Positions 26,073-35,450 of a DNA stretch of 64,000 nt are shown here, piece after piece. The stretch lies in NCBI RefSeq assembly GCF_014126615.1, contig NZ_CP059896.1, positions 3,296,501-3,360,500 of the forward strand. The letters are read 5' to 3'. Numbering within the stretch: the stretch's first letter is position 1; every line of letters starts with the position of its first letter. A program made the position numbers and the translations under genes. The notes under the pieces were generated by a model that was not told the origin of the DNA, made no database searches, and saw nothing but the letters and a program-made list of their open reading frames with translations. This DNA is from Ciceribacter thiooxidans (GTDB lineage Bacteria > Pseudomonadota > Alphaproteobacteria > Rhizobiales > Rhizobiaceae).

Positions 26073-27665
26073 TCACTTGTAGATGAAGCCGACGGTGCCG
26101 TGATATCGGCCGGTCACGTCCGCTTCCTTGCGGCCGTAGACCTTGTTGACGCGGTTCAGGAAGAAGGTCGCGCCGTCGTTTTCCGGGTTGAAGTTGTCGT
26201 CGGGACGGGCAAGCTGGTTGCGGGCAACCGGCCGCACAAGATAGGGCGTCGCGATGATGACCAGTTCCGTCTCGTTGCGCTGGAAGTCCTTGCTGCGGAA
26301 GAGGGTGCCGAGAATCGGCACCTTCGATAAGCCAGGAAGGCCGGACATCGCCTGGCGGATGTTGTCCTGAACGAGACCGGCGATTACGATCGAGCCACCG
26401 GACGGAAGTTCGACAGAGGTCGAAGCCTCGCGGCGTCGGATCGACAGGTAGGTCGAGCCGGGGATGCCACGAGAGGTGTTGCCGGTGACGACCGAGGCTT
26501 CGTAAGTCGGCTCAGAAACATTCGTCTCAATCTGCAGACTGATGCGACCGGGCGCCAGAACGACCGGCCGGAAATTCAACTCGATCCCGTAGTTCACCGT
26601 GTCGGTGGTTCGGGTAACAGTCGTTTGGCCTGTATCGGCATCCGTCGAGACTTCTTGTTCTGCCGGAAGGCGGAATTCACCGCCGACGTAGAACTTGGCG
26701 CGCTCGCCCGAAATCGCTGTTAGGCTCGGTTCGGCAAGCGTGCGCATGACGCCCGCCTGCTCCATGGCATTGAGATAGCTGCTGACCGCATAGCTGCCGA
26801 TTGAACCGAACGCGGTCGGGAGAACACCTCCGATCGCGTTGGAGACGTTGACAGCGTTGCCGAGATTGGCCGGGTTCTGGAAAGATATTCCGCTGCTGCC
26901 GTCGGAAACACTTCCGTTGAAACCGAGCTGTTTCAGAACCTGCCGGCTGACTTCCGCAACCGTGACCTTGAGCGTGACCTGGTCCTCGCCTTCGATGGTC
27001 AGCAAATTGACGATCTGAGAGACCTGTCGATCTTCCGCGAAGATGGCAACGGCTCCGTCACCGCTGCTTCCGCTCGTGGCCGTTTCGTTGCGCGTCGTCG
27101 CTTCGCCGCCCTTCAGGAAGGCGCGAGCCAATCCTTCCGCGCGCTCTGCGTCCTGTGGGGTGCGAACGGTGCCCGTCAGCACGATGTTGTCGGACACGAT
27201 CTCGACCTTAATGTCGGATTCGGGGATGAAGCGACGAAGGTTCGTCTCAAGGCCTGCGATATCCCGTTCGATTTCGATGTCGAGGCTGACGATTTCCTCG
27301 CCATTCGGTCCGAAGATGAAGATGTTCGTCTGACCGACGGCTTTGCCGAACAGATAGATGCGCCGGGACGTGCGGGTTACCGCGTCGGCCATCGACGGGT
27401 CGGCGACCAGAATATCGTGAGCGTCGGTCGGCAGGTCGACGACAAGGGCCTTGTTGAGGCCGAGCTTAACGGTACGCCGCGCGCCAGCGCCGACTCTGGA
27501 TATGGAAATGACGCTTTCGGATGCAGCCGAGGCTGCCGGCAGATCAAAGAGTCCGGGCCCCGTGTACCCCGGCACACCGGAAAACGCCATGGAGAACGCG
27601 ATGCCGCCGGCGAGCGAAGCCCGGACCTTTTGCTTGATATTTTTCACCTTGGCGCCCCCGTTCAT
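26073..27665 (-). CDS. cpaC: Flp pilus secretin CpaC (RcpA)
   Basis: The outer-membrane secretin that lets the pilus through. Seen: signal peptide, the N-terminal pilus domain (RTVKLGLNKALVVDLPTDAHDILVADPSMADAV), a BON-like segment (DIKVEIVSDNIVLTGTVRTPQ), and the C-terminal secretin core with SVELPSGGSIVIAGLVQDN and PILGTLFRSKDFQRNETELVIIATPYLVRP. Its ATG overlaps the cpaB stop, so the two are coupled. Confidence 0.95.
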   Translation of the reverse strand: MNGGAKVKNIKQKVRASLAGGIAFSMAFSGVPGYTGPGLFDLPAASAASESVISISRVGAGARRTVKLGLNKALVVDLPTDAHDILVADPSMADAVTRTSRRIYLFGKAVGQTNIFIFGPNGEEIVSLDIEIERDIAGLETNLRRFIPESDIKVEIVSDNIVLTGTVRTPQDAERAEGLARAFLKGGEATTRNETATSGSSGDGAVAIFAEDRQVSQIVNLLTIEGEDQVTLKVTVAEVSRQVLKQLGFNGSVSDGSSGISFQNPANLGNAVNVSNAIGGVLPTAFGSIGSYAVSSYLNAMEQAGVMRTLAEPSLTAISGERAKFYVGGEFRLPAEQEVSTDADTGQTTVTRTTDTVNYGIELNFRPVVLAPGRISLQIETNVSEPTYEASVVTGNTSRGIPGSTYLSIRRREASTSVELPSGGSIVIAGLVQDNIRQAMSGLPGLSKVPILGTLFRSKDFQRNETELVIIATPYLVRPVARNQLARPDDNFNPENDGATFFLNRVNKVYGRKEADVTGRYHGTVGFIYK

Positions 27666-28483
27666 TGCATCTTTACCTCAGCGTCTTTCACGACATTGCC
27701 GTTCTTGATGACCTGGATTGCCGGCATTCCGGAACTTCCGCTCAACAGATAGTCGGCGGCTGAGGTGTCTTCTTCCTGTGCGTCGGCAACGGAGCGCAGC
27801 GCCAACGACAGGCGGTCGGCCATCTGTTGGGCGACCGTCATGACCTTTGCCTGATCGGGGGTCAGCTCGAGCGTCGCCGTGGTGCCGATCACCGACTTTG
27901 AACCGTCGTCCTTCTCCTCGACCTGCTGGTCGATGGCGAGCACACGCACGTTGGAAAGCACCGTCTCCGTCAGGTAGTTGCCGCTGCCGCTATTGCTCTT
28001 GTCCGAGCGGACCATGATCACGTCGACGCGGTCGTTCGGGAGGATGAAACCGCCGGCGCCGGTGGCAACCGATATTTCGGTCGATACGGCTCGCTTGCCT
28101 GATGGCAGAAGCGACGACATGACACGGGTGGAGGAGTCGGCGATCTTTTCGCGGCGGATGGGCTCACCTTCGAAGAGCGGCATGCGCACGATTACGCCGG
28201 TGAGCTCGGTCAGTGCTTGCGGACGGTTGGCCTCGGTAATGAAGCCCTCGACGAGACCCGACGCCGGCCAGGCCATCCAGTGCATGGCGTTTTCGTCAAG
28301 CCTGGAGCCGACCGGGAGATTGGCCGCCGCGACCAGAACCTTGACCGTCTCCTCCTTCTTCATCACTGCCTCGGTCTGCTGCATGATGACCGTTTTCGGG
28401 CCCGACATGCGCATGGCAAGCATGCCGGCGGCACCGGCGGCCACGACGGCAACTGAGAGAATGATGACACGGGCGGGCTTCAT
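27662..28483 (-). CDS. cpaB: Flp pilus assembly protein CpaB (RcpC)
   Basis: A 273-residue inner-membrane/periplasmic protein: N-terminal helix (VIILSVAVVAAGAAGMLAM), then the SAF/pilus assembly domain with VKVLVAAANLPVGSRLDENAMHWMAWP and GFILPNDRVDVIMVRSD, and a C-terminal region through VLSNVRVLAIDQQVEEKDDGS. It helps assemble the secretin. First gene of the tightly packed cpaB-C-D-E-F-tadB-C run. Confidence 0.94.
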   Translation of the reverse strand: MKPARVIILSVAVVAAGAAGMLAMRMSGPKTVIMQQTEAVMKKEETVKVLVAAANLPVGSRLDENAMHWMAWPASGLVEGFITEANRPQALTELTGVIVRMPLFEGEPIRREKIADSSTRVMSSLLPSGKRAVSTEISVATGAGGFILPNDRVDVIMVRSDKSNSGSGNYLTETVLSNVRVLAIDQQVEEKDDGSKSVIGTTATLELTPDQAKVMTVAQQMADRLSLALRSVADAQEEDTSAADYLLSGSSGMPAIQVIKNGNVVKDAEVKMQ

Positions 28484-28572
28484 GATCGATCCTTGAGGGA
28501 CTCAGAATATTTCCCCCTCAGAATGATCAGGAATTGGTGTAATTATAGTTAACGGGTGACTTACAGGGATGG

Positions 28573-29085
28573 TTAACGAAGACTTTCCAATGCCTGAGCA
28601 ACAAGCGGCGACTGCGCATAGGAGGCAAGCCCCCCGATGGCAATTGCGATGCCGTAGGGAATCTTCTTAGCGGCAAGAATGGAGTGTGGAACCGGAAGAC
28701 CCATGGCGATCACCAGATTGGCACGGCCGCGCAACAACAGGATCAGCAACGTCAGGACGCCGCCGGCATACCCCACATAAATCAGAAAGACGAGGAGCGA
28801 CTTCGTCAGTCCGAACCAGACCGCGGCGGCAGTCAGAAGCTTGGCATCGCCACCGCCCATGACGTTCAAGGCGAAGAGAGCGAATCCCCCGGCGAAGACG
28901 ACGGCGGCTGCGGCCATGTGCATCCCAAAGCCGGACCAGCCGAGGCCGGAGAAGGGCGCAGCCAGAAGGAATGCTCCAAGAAGAACCGCCGGGATGCGAT
29001 TTGGAATCGTCATCTCGAAGAGATCTGTAAGTGCCGCCAGAGCGAGACAAAGTGGAAATACCACAAAAATTACAGCTTGAATCAT
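28573..29085 (-). CDS. cpaA: Type IV prepilin peptidase CpaA (TadV)
   Basis: A 170-residue A24-family aspartic peptidase with six membrane helices, which cleaves the Flp prepilin leader. Catalytic Asp residues are seen in ALTDLFEMTIPN (near residue 21) and GGGDAKLLTA (near 80). The ATG at 29085 is chosen as it begins at the first helix; an ATG 11 codons upstream adds only Arg-rich residues. Separated from pilA by a terminator, so it is probably transcribed at a lower level than pilin. Confidence 0.94.
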   Translation of the reverse strand: MIQAVIFVVFPLCLALAALTDLFEMTIPNRIPAVLLGAFLLAAPFSGLGWSGFGMHMAAAAVVFAGGFALFALNVMGGGDAKLLTAAAVWFGLTKSLLVFLIYVGYAGGVLTLLILLLRGRANLVIAMGLPVPHSILAAKKIPYGIAIAIGGLASYAQSPLVAQALESLR

Positions 29086-29180
29086 GGTGCGCCTGCGCCC
29101 TGCCACTTGATACTGCACAGCTTAGCAGCAAAGGCTTACGAAAATACGAAGTCGAATCGCCCCCATGCTCCGCGCGACGC

Positions 29181-29209
29181 AAAAAAGCCGCCCCATGACG
29201 AGACGGCTT
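29181..29209 (-). terminator. Terminator between pilA and cpaA
   Basis: On the minus strand, AAGCCG ... CGGCTTTTTT forms a hairpin with T-run downstream of pilA. It lets pilin mRNA accumulate above the rest of the operon, a common feature of Flp loci. Confidence 0.8.
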
Positions 29210-29246
29210 GTTCTGCTCCGAAGAGCGTTGGCGTATGGATCGCGGC

Positions 29247-29423
29247 TTACTTGCCAGCGTTGTCCAGCTTGCCTGCGAGGCCACTGAACTGGGTGTTCAG
29301 CGAGTTGCCGAGGGTCGTGGCGCCGGTGATGAGGGCGACGGAAATCAGGGCGGCGATCAGGCCGTATTCGATGGCGGTCGCGCCGGATTCGTCTTTCATG
29401 AAGCGAGCGAAAATCTTGGACAT
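29247..29423 (-). CDS. pilA: Flp-type pilin PilA
   Basis: A 58-residue Flp/type IVc prepilin that forms the pilus fibre. Seen: a short leader MSKIFARFMKDESG, the cleavage-site pattern GATAIEYGLIAALISVALI with the Glu at +5 of the mature pilin, and a hydrophobic helix, ending LSGLDNAGK-like (actual tail GLAGKLDNAGK). GGAG lies about 7 bases before the ATG. Too short for most gene callers to score well but unmistakable. Confidence 0.96.
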   Translation of the reverse strand: MSKIFARFMKDESGATAIEYGLIAALISVALITGATTLGNSLNTQFSGLAGKLDNAGK

Positions 29424-29867
29424 GGGTCTCTCCTAATCCACAGAGGGTTGTTCAGCACTTCCTGCAACTGTTCGCCGTTGCTCGGATGAGTGCAAACTAA
29501 CGCTGGCCCATTGCCATCGACTTAAAAAACTACGTTACCAAAGGCTGAATTCGCGGAAGCCCGCGGTTTGGTAAACGACGGCTTGCCGTATTTCGTCGCA
29601 TTCGAGAAAATGTCCCGCAACCGCTGCGAAGGCGGGCAAAGGCGTTTCTGCAACGCGATTACACGCCGGCAAGCAACGGTACCGGCAGCCGCGGACACAT
29701 GTCCCATTCATGGACAATCTCGACTTTCCGCGTGGTCTCTGCCCCGGATTCTTCAGGGGTTACAGATAGCGGTATTCGGCATGTGTCGATTTAACCCTTC
29801 ATTCACCAATCCAGAGCATCCTTAACGAGGCGTTTCGCTACCCACAGTGCACAGAAGGCCCGCAGGT
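29424..29867. other. Divergent promoter region of pilA and the secretin-N gene
   Basis: No gene recognised in these 444 bases. Contents: an elaborate palindrome at 29535-29574 (listed separately); GGACA-CA-TGTCC (29693-29704) followed by a third half-site GGACA at 29712-29716; and CCCGC/GCGGG arms near 29614 and 29631. These look like operator sites for regulators of the pilus locus, but no known consensus is matched. Confidence 0.5.
29535..29574. repeat. Nested inverted repeat upstream of pilA
   Basis: Outer arms TTACCAAA (29535-29542) and TTTGGTAA (29567-29574) are perfect 8-bp complements, and inside them CGCGG-AAGC-CCGCG (29552-29565) forms a second 5-bp stem with a 4-base loop. As RNA or DNA it would fold into a bulged stem-loop. 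It lies about 110 bases upstream of pilA. Confidence 0.65.
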
Positions 29868-30275
29868 ATGATCCTCCGTATCGGTTCGTTTTCGATTGTC
29901 GTCGGCATGCTGGCGGCCGGTCTGGCCACGCCGGCGCTTTCCGCAGACGAAATGATGCGTGTCTATATGAATCAGGCGCGGGTCCTGAAACTCGATCGTC
30001 CGGTCAGCAAAGTCATCGTCGGGAATGCCGAGGTTGCTGATGCCACCGTTGCCGATGCAAAGACCATCGTCCTGACCGGTCGTGCCTTCGGAACCACTAA
30101 TCTCGTCCTGCTCGACGCCGACGGCAACGCGATCGTCGATGAGCGTATCCTCGTGTCCATCGACGAAGGCAATACCGTGCGTGTCTTCAAGGCAACTGAA
30201 CGCACCGTTCTATCGTGCACACCGAACTGCGAGATCCACGCTCAGGTTGGCGACTCTTCCGCCGCTGCCCAGTAG
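29868..30275 (+). CDS. Stand-alone pilus-assembly N-terminal domain protein (secretin N-domain)
   Basis: A 135-residue exported protein: signal peptide (IGSFSIVVGMLAAGLATPALS), then a single pilus N-domain (VYMNQARVLKLDRPVSKVIVGNAEVADATVADAKTIVL type, followed by GTTNLVLLDADGNAIVDE) like the first domain of CpaC at 26073-27665, then a short tail with two cysteines (LSCTPNCEIH). No secretin core is present. It is divergent from pilA and followed by TadE-like genes. A periplasmic accessory to the secretin is a reasonable inference. ATG 29868 preferred; GTG 29847 possible. Confidence 0.82.
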   Translation: MILRIGSFSIVVGMLAAGLATPALSADEMMRVYMNQARVLKLDRPVSKVIVGNAEVADATVADAKTIVLTGRAFGTTNLVLLDADGNAIVDERILVSIDEGNTVRVFKATERTVLSCTPNCEIHAQVGDSSAAAQ

Positions 30276-30391
30276 ATCACTGACCGGCGGTATTCCGAGG
30301 AATTCACTAAATTTTCCGAGGCTCGCGCAACCAAAAATCAATGTTTCACGACGATCATGCCTGCTTGACATCCGGACACTGGTCGAAAGCG

Positions 30392-31021
30392 ATGAATGCA
30401 GGCACGAGTGACATGAGCGGCGGCTTGGCCGAGCGGCAGCGCAAGAAAGGGATATGGCGGCGGTTTCGGCGCTCGCGCGACGGTGCCGCGGCGATCGAGT
30501 TCGCGATCCTGGCCATCCCCTATTTCATGATCATCTTCGCCATTCTGGAGACCTTTGCCGCGTTTACGGCCGAGCAACTGGTCACCAACGCCGCGAACAC
30601 GCTGGCCCGCGAGCTGCGTACCGGCAAGATCACCTATAATCTCGGACGAACAACGGACAAGACGTCGGTGGAATTTCGCCAGGCGTTCTGTGACGAGATC
30701 GCGATTATGATCGCGTGCTCCGCAACCGAGGTTTCGACGCCGTCCTCACTCTATCTCGATGTCCGGACTTTCACCAAGTTCAGCGACATTCCGACCACGA
30801 TCCCGCGGGTTTCCACGGCGGCCTTCGCCGATATCGACACGTCCGCATTCGCATACAGTCCAGGCGGACCGAAATCGATCAACATGCTACGGGCCTACTA
30901 TCGCTGGACCGTCCTCACCGATCTCGTCCGTCCTTACATTACGACCGTCCGCCCTGCCGGAGGTTCGAGCTATTTCCTTATCGTGGCGACGACAGCTTTC
31001 CAGAACGAGGACTACCCGTGA
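30392..31021 (+). CDS. TadE-like pseudopilin
   Basis: A 209-residue protein with a short basic N-terminus, then the pilin-like RSRDGAAAIEFAILAIPYFMIIFAILE (Glu at the position that marks TadE/TadF pseudopilins) at about residues 28-55, and a mature domain with CDEIAIMIAC and WTVLTDLVRPY. Pseudopilins of this kind are processed by the Flp prepilin peptidase and help pilus assembly. Start is uncertain: ATG 30341, 30392 or 30413. Its stop overlaps the next gene's GTG. Confidence 0.85.
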   Translation: MNAGTSDMSGGLAERQRKKGIWRRFRRSRDGAAAIEFAILAIPYFMIIFAILETFAAFTAEQLVTNAANTLARELRTGKITYNLGRTTDKTSVEFRQAFCDEIAIMIACSATEVSTPSSLYLDVRTFTKFSDIPTTIPRVSTAAFADIDTSAFAYSPGGPKSINMLRAYYRWTVLTDLVRPYITTVRPAGGSSYFLIVATTAFQNEDYP

Positions 31022-31644
31022 GAGCTTCCGGAAACCCCAGCACAAGCTGCGCTTCCGCGCTCTTTCTTCGGGCGCAGAAGGCACTCTCGCGCCTATTCCA
31101 TCGTTTCGGGCGTTTTTCCGCCGATGAGAGCGGCATGGGCGCAGTCGAATTCGCACTTCTCATGCCGCTTCTCATCTTCGTCTATCTCGTCTCCTTCGAA
31201 CTGACGATCGGGCTCAGCGTCAACAAGAAGGTGACCAATGCGGCGAGCGCCGTGGCCGATCTCGTGACGCGCCAGACCACGATCGACAAGACCTATCTCG
31301 CCTCTATGGACGACGTGGCGCAGGCGATCTTCGTGCCCTACGGCACTTCCGGCCTCGACCTCAAGATCACCGGCATCAAGATCGACGCCAGCAGCAAGGC
31401 GACGGTCGCTTGGTCATGGGAGAATAACGGAACGGTCCCCTATGCAGTCGGCAGTACGATCTCCGTGCCGTCAAGCATGCTCTCTGCAGACACTTTTCTC
31501 GTCCATGCGGAGCTCGCCGTGCCCCACGAACTCCTCATGTATCTGCCAAACATGTCCGGCAGCGAAATCAAAAGCATCACTCTCGGCAAAGACTTTTACT
31601 ATCGCCAACGCGTAGGTACCGAGATCACCTGCTCCAACTGTTGA
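31018..31644 (+). CDS. Second TadE/TadG-like pseudopilin
   Basis: A 208-residue protein starting at GTG 31018, which overlaps the preceding stop by 4 bases. Seen: ADESGMGAVEFALLMPLLIFVYLVSFELTIG near residues 35-65, the pseudopilin processing motif and helix, then a beta-rich domain ending CSNC. A pair with the preceding gene, likely TadE and TadF-type partners. The large TadG protein with a von Willebrand domain is not seen in this window. Confidence 0.83.
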   Translation: MRASGNPSTSCASALFLRAQKALSRLFHRFGRFSADESGMGAVEFALLMPLLIFVYLVSFELTIGLSVNKKVTNAASAVADLVTRQTTIDKTYLASMDDVAQAIFVPYGTSGLDLKITGIKIDASSKATVAWSWENNGTVPYAVGSTISVPSSMLSADTFLVHAELAVPHELLMYLPNMSGSEIKSITLGKDFYYRQRVGTEITCSNC

Positions 31645-31758
31645 GCGAAACGCCACCGGCAATTTGCCAATTTCAGCGTCAGGCGCTATGCATGCGCTTG
31701 AATACGTGACTTTCTTTGCCGCATGGCGGCTGTCGGTCGCGGCAGTTTCGGGTGGACA

Positions 31759-32979
31759 ATGGCACGGGCGTTTCTTTTCGTACTCGATTCCTTCGGCGTC
31801 GGTGGCGCCCCCGATGCCCGCGACTACGGGGACGATGGTGCGAACACTCTGGGGCACATCGCCGAATTCTGCGCGGCGGGTGCCGGCGACCGCAAGGGTC
31901 TGCGCTCCGGGCCGCTTTCGCTTCCCAACATGTCATCGCTGGGTCTGGTGACGATTGCCAGGCTTGCGAGCGGACGGGCACCGGCCGGCATGCCGATGCC
32001 GGACCGCGTCTTTGGCTTGCATGGAGCGGCGAGCGAGGTTTCTCGCGGCAAGGACACCCCCTCCGGCCACTGGGAGATGACCGGAACGCCAGTGATGTTC
32101 GACTGGGGCTACTTTCCGGCCGAGGGCGATGCCTTTTCGCCGGACCTGGTGGAGGCGATCTGCCGCGAGGCCGAACTTCCCGGCATCCTCGGAAATTGCC
32201 ATGCCTCGGGAACGGAAATCATTGCCAGGCTCGGAGAAGAACACATCCGCACCGGCAAGCCCATCTGCTACACGTCGACCGACTCGGTCTTCCAGATCGC
32301 CGCCCATGAGAGCCACTTCGGCCTGGAGCGGCTGCTGAACCTCTGCCGCATCGTCCGTAAGCTCGTCGACCCGCTGAATATCGGACGTGTGATCGCGCGA
32401 CCTTTTATCGGGGAGACACCGGCAACCTTCGTGCGGACCGGCAATCGCAGGGACTTCTCTGTCCTGCCGCCTGAGCCGACGCTTCTGGACCGTATAGTAG
32501 AGGCAGGCGGGAAGGTGCACGCCGTCGGAAAGATCGGCGACATCTTTGCCCACCAGGGTGTCAGCGATCTCACCAAAGCAAATGGCAACATGGCCCTGAT
32601 GGACGCAACGCTCGAGGTCATGGACCATTCCGACGACGGCGATCTCGTCTTCACCAATTTTGTCGACTTCGATATGCTGTACGGGCACCGCCGAGATGTG
32701 CCCGGCTACGCCGCCGCGCTGGAGGCGCTTGACCGGCGACTACCCGAAGTTCACCGCAAACTGCGCCCCGGCGACATGGTGGTATTGACCGCGGACCACG
32801 GTTGCGATCCCACCTGGCGGGGCACCGACCATACCCGCGAACGCGTCCCCATCATGGCCTTCGGGCCTGGTATCAAGTCCCGTCAGGTGGGCGTACGCAG
32901 CACGTATGCTGACATCGGCGAGACAATTGCCGCCCATCTCGGAATTCCTGCCGGACGGCAAGGACGGAGTTTTCTTTGA
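31759..32979 (+). CDS. deoB: Phosphopentomutase DeoB
   Basis: A 406-residue cytosolic Mn-dependent enzyme that interconverts (deoxy)ribose-1-phosphate and -5-phosphate. Seen: [19 protein letters not shown] at the N-terminus, [11 protein letters not shown] with the phosphorylated Thr, and the metal motif [18 protein letters not shown]. The ATG at 31759 follows GGGTGGA and matches the usual MARAF start; a more upstream ATG adds unrelated residues. Its stop overlaps the add start. Confidence 0.96.
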   Translation: MARAFLFVLDSFGVGGAPDARDYGDDGANTLGHIAEFCAAGAGDRKGLRSGPLSLPNMSSLGLVTIARLASGRAPAGMPMPDRVFGLHGAASEVSRGKDTPSGHWEMTGTPVMFDWGYFPAEGDAFSPDLVEAICREAELPGILGNCHASGTEIIARLGEEHIRTGKPICYTSTDSVFQIAAHESHFGLERLLNLCRIVRKLVDPLNIGRVIARPFIGETPATFVRTGNRRDFSVLPPEPTLLDRIVEAGGKVHAVGKIGDIFAHQGVSDLTKANGNMALMDATLEVMDHSDDGDLVFTNFVDFDMLYGHRRDVPGYAAALEALDRRLPEVHRKLRPGDMVVLTADHGCDPTWRGTDHTRERVPIMAFGPGIKSRQVGVRSTYADIGETIAAHLGIPAGRQGRSFL

Positions 32980-33968
32980 CACGACACATGAAGAAGGCAG
33001 AGCTGCACTGCCACATCGAAGGCGCGGCGCCGCCTTCGCTCGCTCTCGCCCAGGCGGAGAAGTACGGCATAGACACCAACGGCTTCATTCGTGATGGTGC
33101 CTACGTCTGGAACGATTTCACGAGCTTCATCGCGTGCTACGACGCCGTCGCCTCCGTTTTCCGGACGGCTGAGGACTATGCCCTTCTGGCCGAAGCATAT
33201 CTTCTGGAACTCGCCGCGGCGAACACCATCTATAGCGAACTCTTCATATCGCCGGACCACGGCGAAGCCGTCGGCCTGCCGGCGCTCGACTACATCGAAG
33301 GCCTGGCCGCCGGCATCCGGTCGGCCAAGGAAAGAGCCGGCATCGAATGCCGGATGATCATCATCGGTGAGCGCCACCTCGGTCCCGAGAATGTTTTCAG
33401 CCGCGCGAAATTCGCCGCGAAACTCGGTCACCCGCTGGTGACGGGCTTCAACATGGCGGGCGAGGAGCGCATGGGGCGGGTCGCCGACTACGCGCCTGCC
33501 TTCGACATCGTGCGCGAGGCCGGGCTCGGCATCACCATTCACGCCGGAGAACTCTGCGGCGCCTTCAGCGTTGCGGATGCGCTGGACCTCGTTCGGCCGA
33601 CACGCATCGGCCACGGTGTCCGGGCCATCGAAGAGCCAGATCTCGTGAAGCGGCTCGCTGACCTGGGTACGGTCCTCGAGGTTTGCCCCGGCTCGAATAT
33701 CGCGCTGAAGGTCTTCCCTGACTACGAGAGCCATCCCTTGCGGAAATTCGTCGAGGCCGGCGTTCGTGTGACCCTCAATTCCGATGATCCACCCTTCTTC
33801 CATACCTCGCTCGCGCAGGAATACGACACGGCGTCGAAAATAATGGGTTTTATGGATGACGAGATCGATGCGATGACGCGCACCGCGTTGGAGGCCGCCT
33901 TCGTCGACGAGGAGACGCGAAAGTCCCTCCTTGCTCGCCTCGAACCGGTCCCTGCGGTGCGCATGTAG
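32976..33968 (+). CDS. add: Adenosine deaminase
   Basis: A 330-residue zinc hydrolase converting adenosine and deoxyadenosine to inosine forms. Seen: ELHCHIEGA (zinc His pair), ITIHAGE (catalytic His/Glu), RIGHGVRA and LNSDDPPFF (zinc and catalytic Asp). The start is TTG 32976, inside the deoB stop, with GGAG 6 bases upstream; ATG 32988 gives MKKAELHCH. The overlap indicates translational coupling to deoB. Confidence 0.94.
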   Translation: MTRHMKKAELHCHIEGAAPPSLALAQAEKYGIDTNGFIRDGAYVWNDFTSFIACYDAVASVFRTAEDYALLAEAYLLELAAANTIYSELFISPDHGEAVGLPALDYIEGLAAGIRSAKERAGIECRMIIIGERHLGPENVFSRAKFAAKLGHPLVTGFNMAGEERMGRVADYAPAFDIVREAGLGITIHAGELCGAFSVADALDLVRPTRIGHGVRAIEEPDLVKRLADLGTVLEVCPGSNIALKVFPDYESHPLRKFVEAGVRVTLNSDDPPFFHTSLAQEYDTASKIMGFMDDEIDAMTRTALEAAFVDEETRKSLLARLEPVPAVRM

Positions 33969-34128
33969 CACTTCGTGCAACGCCGTCTCGTGTCTTCAGG
34001 AACGTTTCCATACGACCGACCGACAGGCAGATGGGGATGATCTTCCAAAACACGGCACTCCCCTTGCAGCGCGTGCCTGGAACGTGGAAAACAGACTAAT
34101 ACGCAAGATAATAAGAGAAGGCACAACC

Positions 34129-34758
34129 ATGGACGGCGTCAAAGTCATCGATCACCCGCTCGTGCAGCACAAGCTGACCATCATGCGCCGTAAGGAAACC
34201 TCCACGGGGAGTTTCCGTCGGCTGCTGCGCGAAATCTCGACACTGCTCTGCTACGAGGTCACGCGCGATCTCGAACTGAAGATGGAGACGATCGAAACCC
34301 CGCTCACGGAAATGGATTCGCCTGTCCTCGAGGGCAAAAAGCTCGTGTTCGCCTCCATCCTGCGCGCTGGAAACGGCCTGCTCGAGGGCATGCTCGAACT
34401 CGTGCCGTCCGCCCGCGTCTCGCATATCGGCGTCTACCGCGACCACGAAACGCTGCAGCCGGTCGAATACTATTTCAAGGCGCCGGAAGACATCGCCGAA
34501 CGATTGATCATTGTCGTAGATCCGATGCTGGCCACCGGCAACTCCTCCATCGCCGCAATAGATAAGTTGAAGGAACGCGGCGCCCATAACATCCGCTTCC
34601 TGTGCCTTCTGGCTGCACCTGAAGGAATCAAGAATTTTCGTGAAGCCCATCCGGACGTGCCGGTCTTCACCGCGGCGATCGACAGCCATCTCAACGAAAA
34701 GGGTTACATCGTGCCGGGGCTGGGCGATGCAGGCGACCGGATGTACGGAACGAAGTAG
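34129..34758 (+). CDS. upp: Uracil phosphoribosyltransferase
   Basis: A 209-residue salvage enzyme making UMP from uracil and PRPP. Seen: [20 protein letters not shown] at the N-terminus, [16 protein letters not shown], the PRPP motif [12 protein letters not shown] and the uracil-binding [16 protein letters not shown] 34129 follows GAGAAGG. A 160-base gap separates it from add; a strong terminator follows. Confidence 0.96.
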   Translation: MDGVKVIDHPLVQHKLTIMRRKETSTGSFRRLLREISTLLCYEVTRDLELKMETIETPLTEMDSPVLEGKKLVFASILRAGNGLLEGMLELVPSARVSHIGVYRDHETLQPVEYYFKAPEDIAERLIIVVDPMLATGNSSIAAIDKLKERGAHNIRFLCLLAAPEGIKNFREAHPDVPVFTAAIDSHLNEKGYIVPGLGDAGDRMYGTK

Positions 34759-34790
34759 CATTAGACAAAACTTAACCATCGAACCAAGAA

Positions 34791-34824
34791 ACGGTCGGCT
34801 GGGCTCCTCGGCCGGCCGTTTTTC
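34791..34824 (+). terminator. Rho-independent terminator after upp
   Basis: ACGGTCGGCT ... GGCCGGCCGTTTTT forms a stable stem with a T-run, about 35 bases after the upp stop. Confidence 0.85.
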
Positions 34825-34913
34825 GTCGATGTGTTAGCCGGTTCTTCAGCCCATTTCATGAACACTTGTGACCGTTCCGGTTCCGTCGTGGAACCACGAA
34901 AGCGGTGACAAGC

Positions 34914-35426
34914 ATGCTGATGCGCAGTCTGATGTTCGTATTTCTCTCGGGTGTCGTTGCCCTTCAGATGTCGTCGTCCTTCGAAAGTTGGCAGAACACA
35001 CTCGGCGAGGAACCCGCGGGGAAAGCAGACCCCGTCGCGAACGCCGCGGTTCCCTCAGGTACATCCATCCTGAAGGCCGATGCTGTGGGTCATTATCGCG
35101 GCCTGTTCAAGCTCAACGGGAAACCGGTCGAGGGGATGGTCGACACCGGTGCATCCGCCGTTGCGATCAACGAGAGCACCGCACGCCGCCTCGGATACGG
35201 CGCCGCAGCCCTGGACTTCCGCTATACGGTGAACACGGCCAACGGCCGGAGCGAGGCCGCGGTCGTTAAGCTGAAACGTGTCGAGGTCGGCTCCATCAAG
35301 ATCGAAGATGTTGACGCCCTCGTGCTGCGAGACGACGCACTCTCCGACACGCTGATCGGCATGAGCTTTCTCAGTCGCCTGAGCAGCTACAAGGCCGAAC
35401 GTCGCTCACTGACCATGGTTCATTGA
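34914..35426 (+). CDS. Retropepsin-like clan AA aspartic protease (TIGR02281 type)
   Basis: A 170-residue membrane-anchored aspartic protease-like protein. Seen: an N-terminal hydrophobic segment (SLMFVFLSGVVALQM), then a retropepsin fold with active-site VDTGASAVAINE near residue 78 and SDTLIGMSFLSRL at the end. Families of this kind are probably periplasmic single-domain homodimers. ATG 34914 chosen; GTG 34905 also possible. Substrate unknown. Confidence 0.85.
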   Translation: MLMRSLMFVFLSGVVALQMSSSFESWQNTLGEEPAGKADPVANAAVPSGTSILKADAVGHYRGLFKLNGKPVEGMVDTGASAVAINESTARRLGYGAAALDFRYTVNTANGRSEAAVVKLKRVEVGSIKIEDVDALVLRDDALSDTLIGMSFLSRLSSYKAERRSLTMVH

Positions 35427-35450
35427 ACCGCTGCCCGCATTCTGAGAGCG

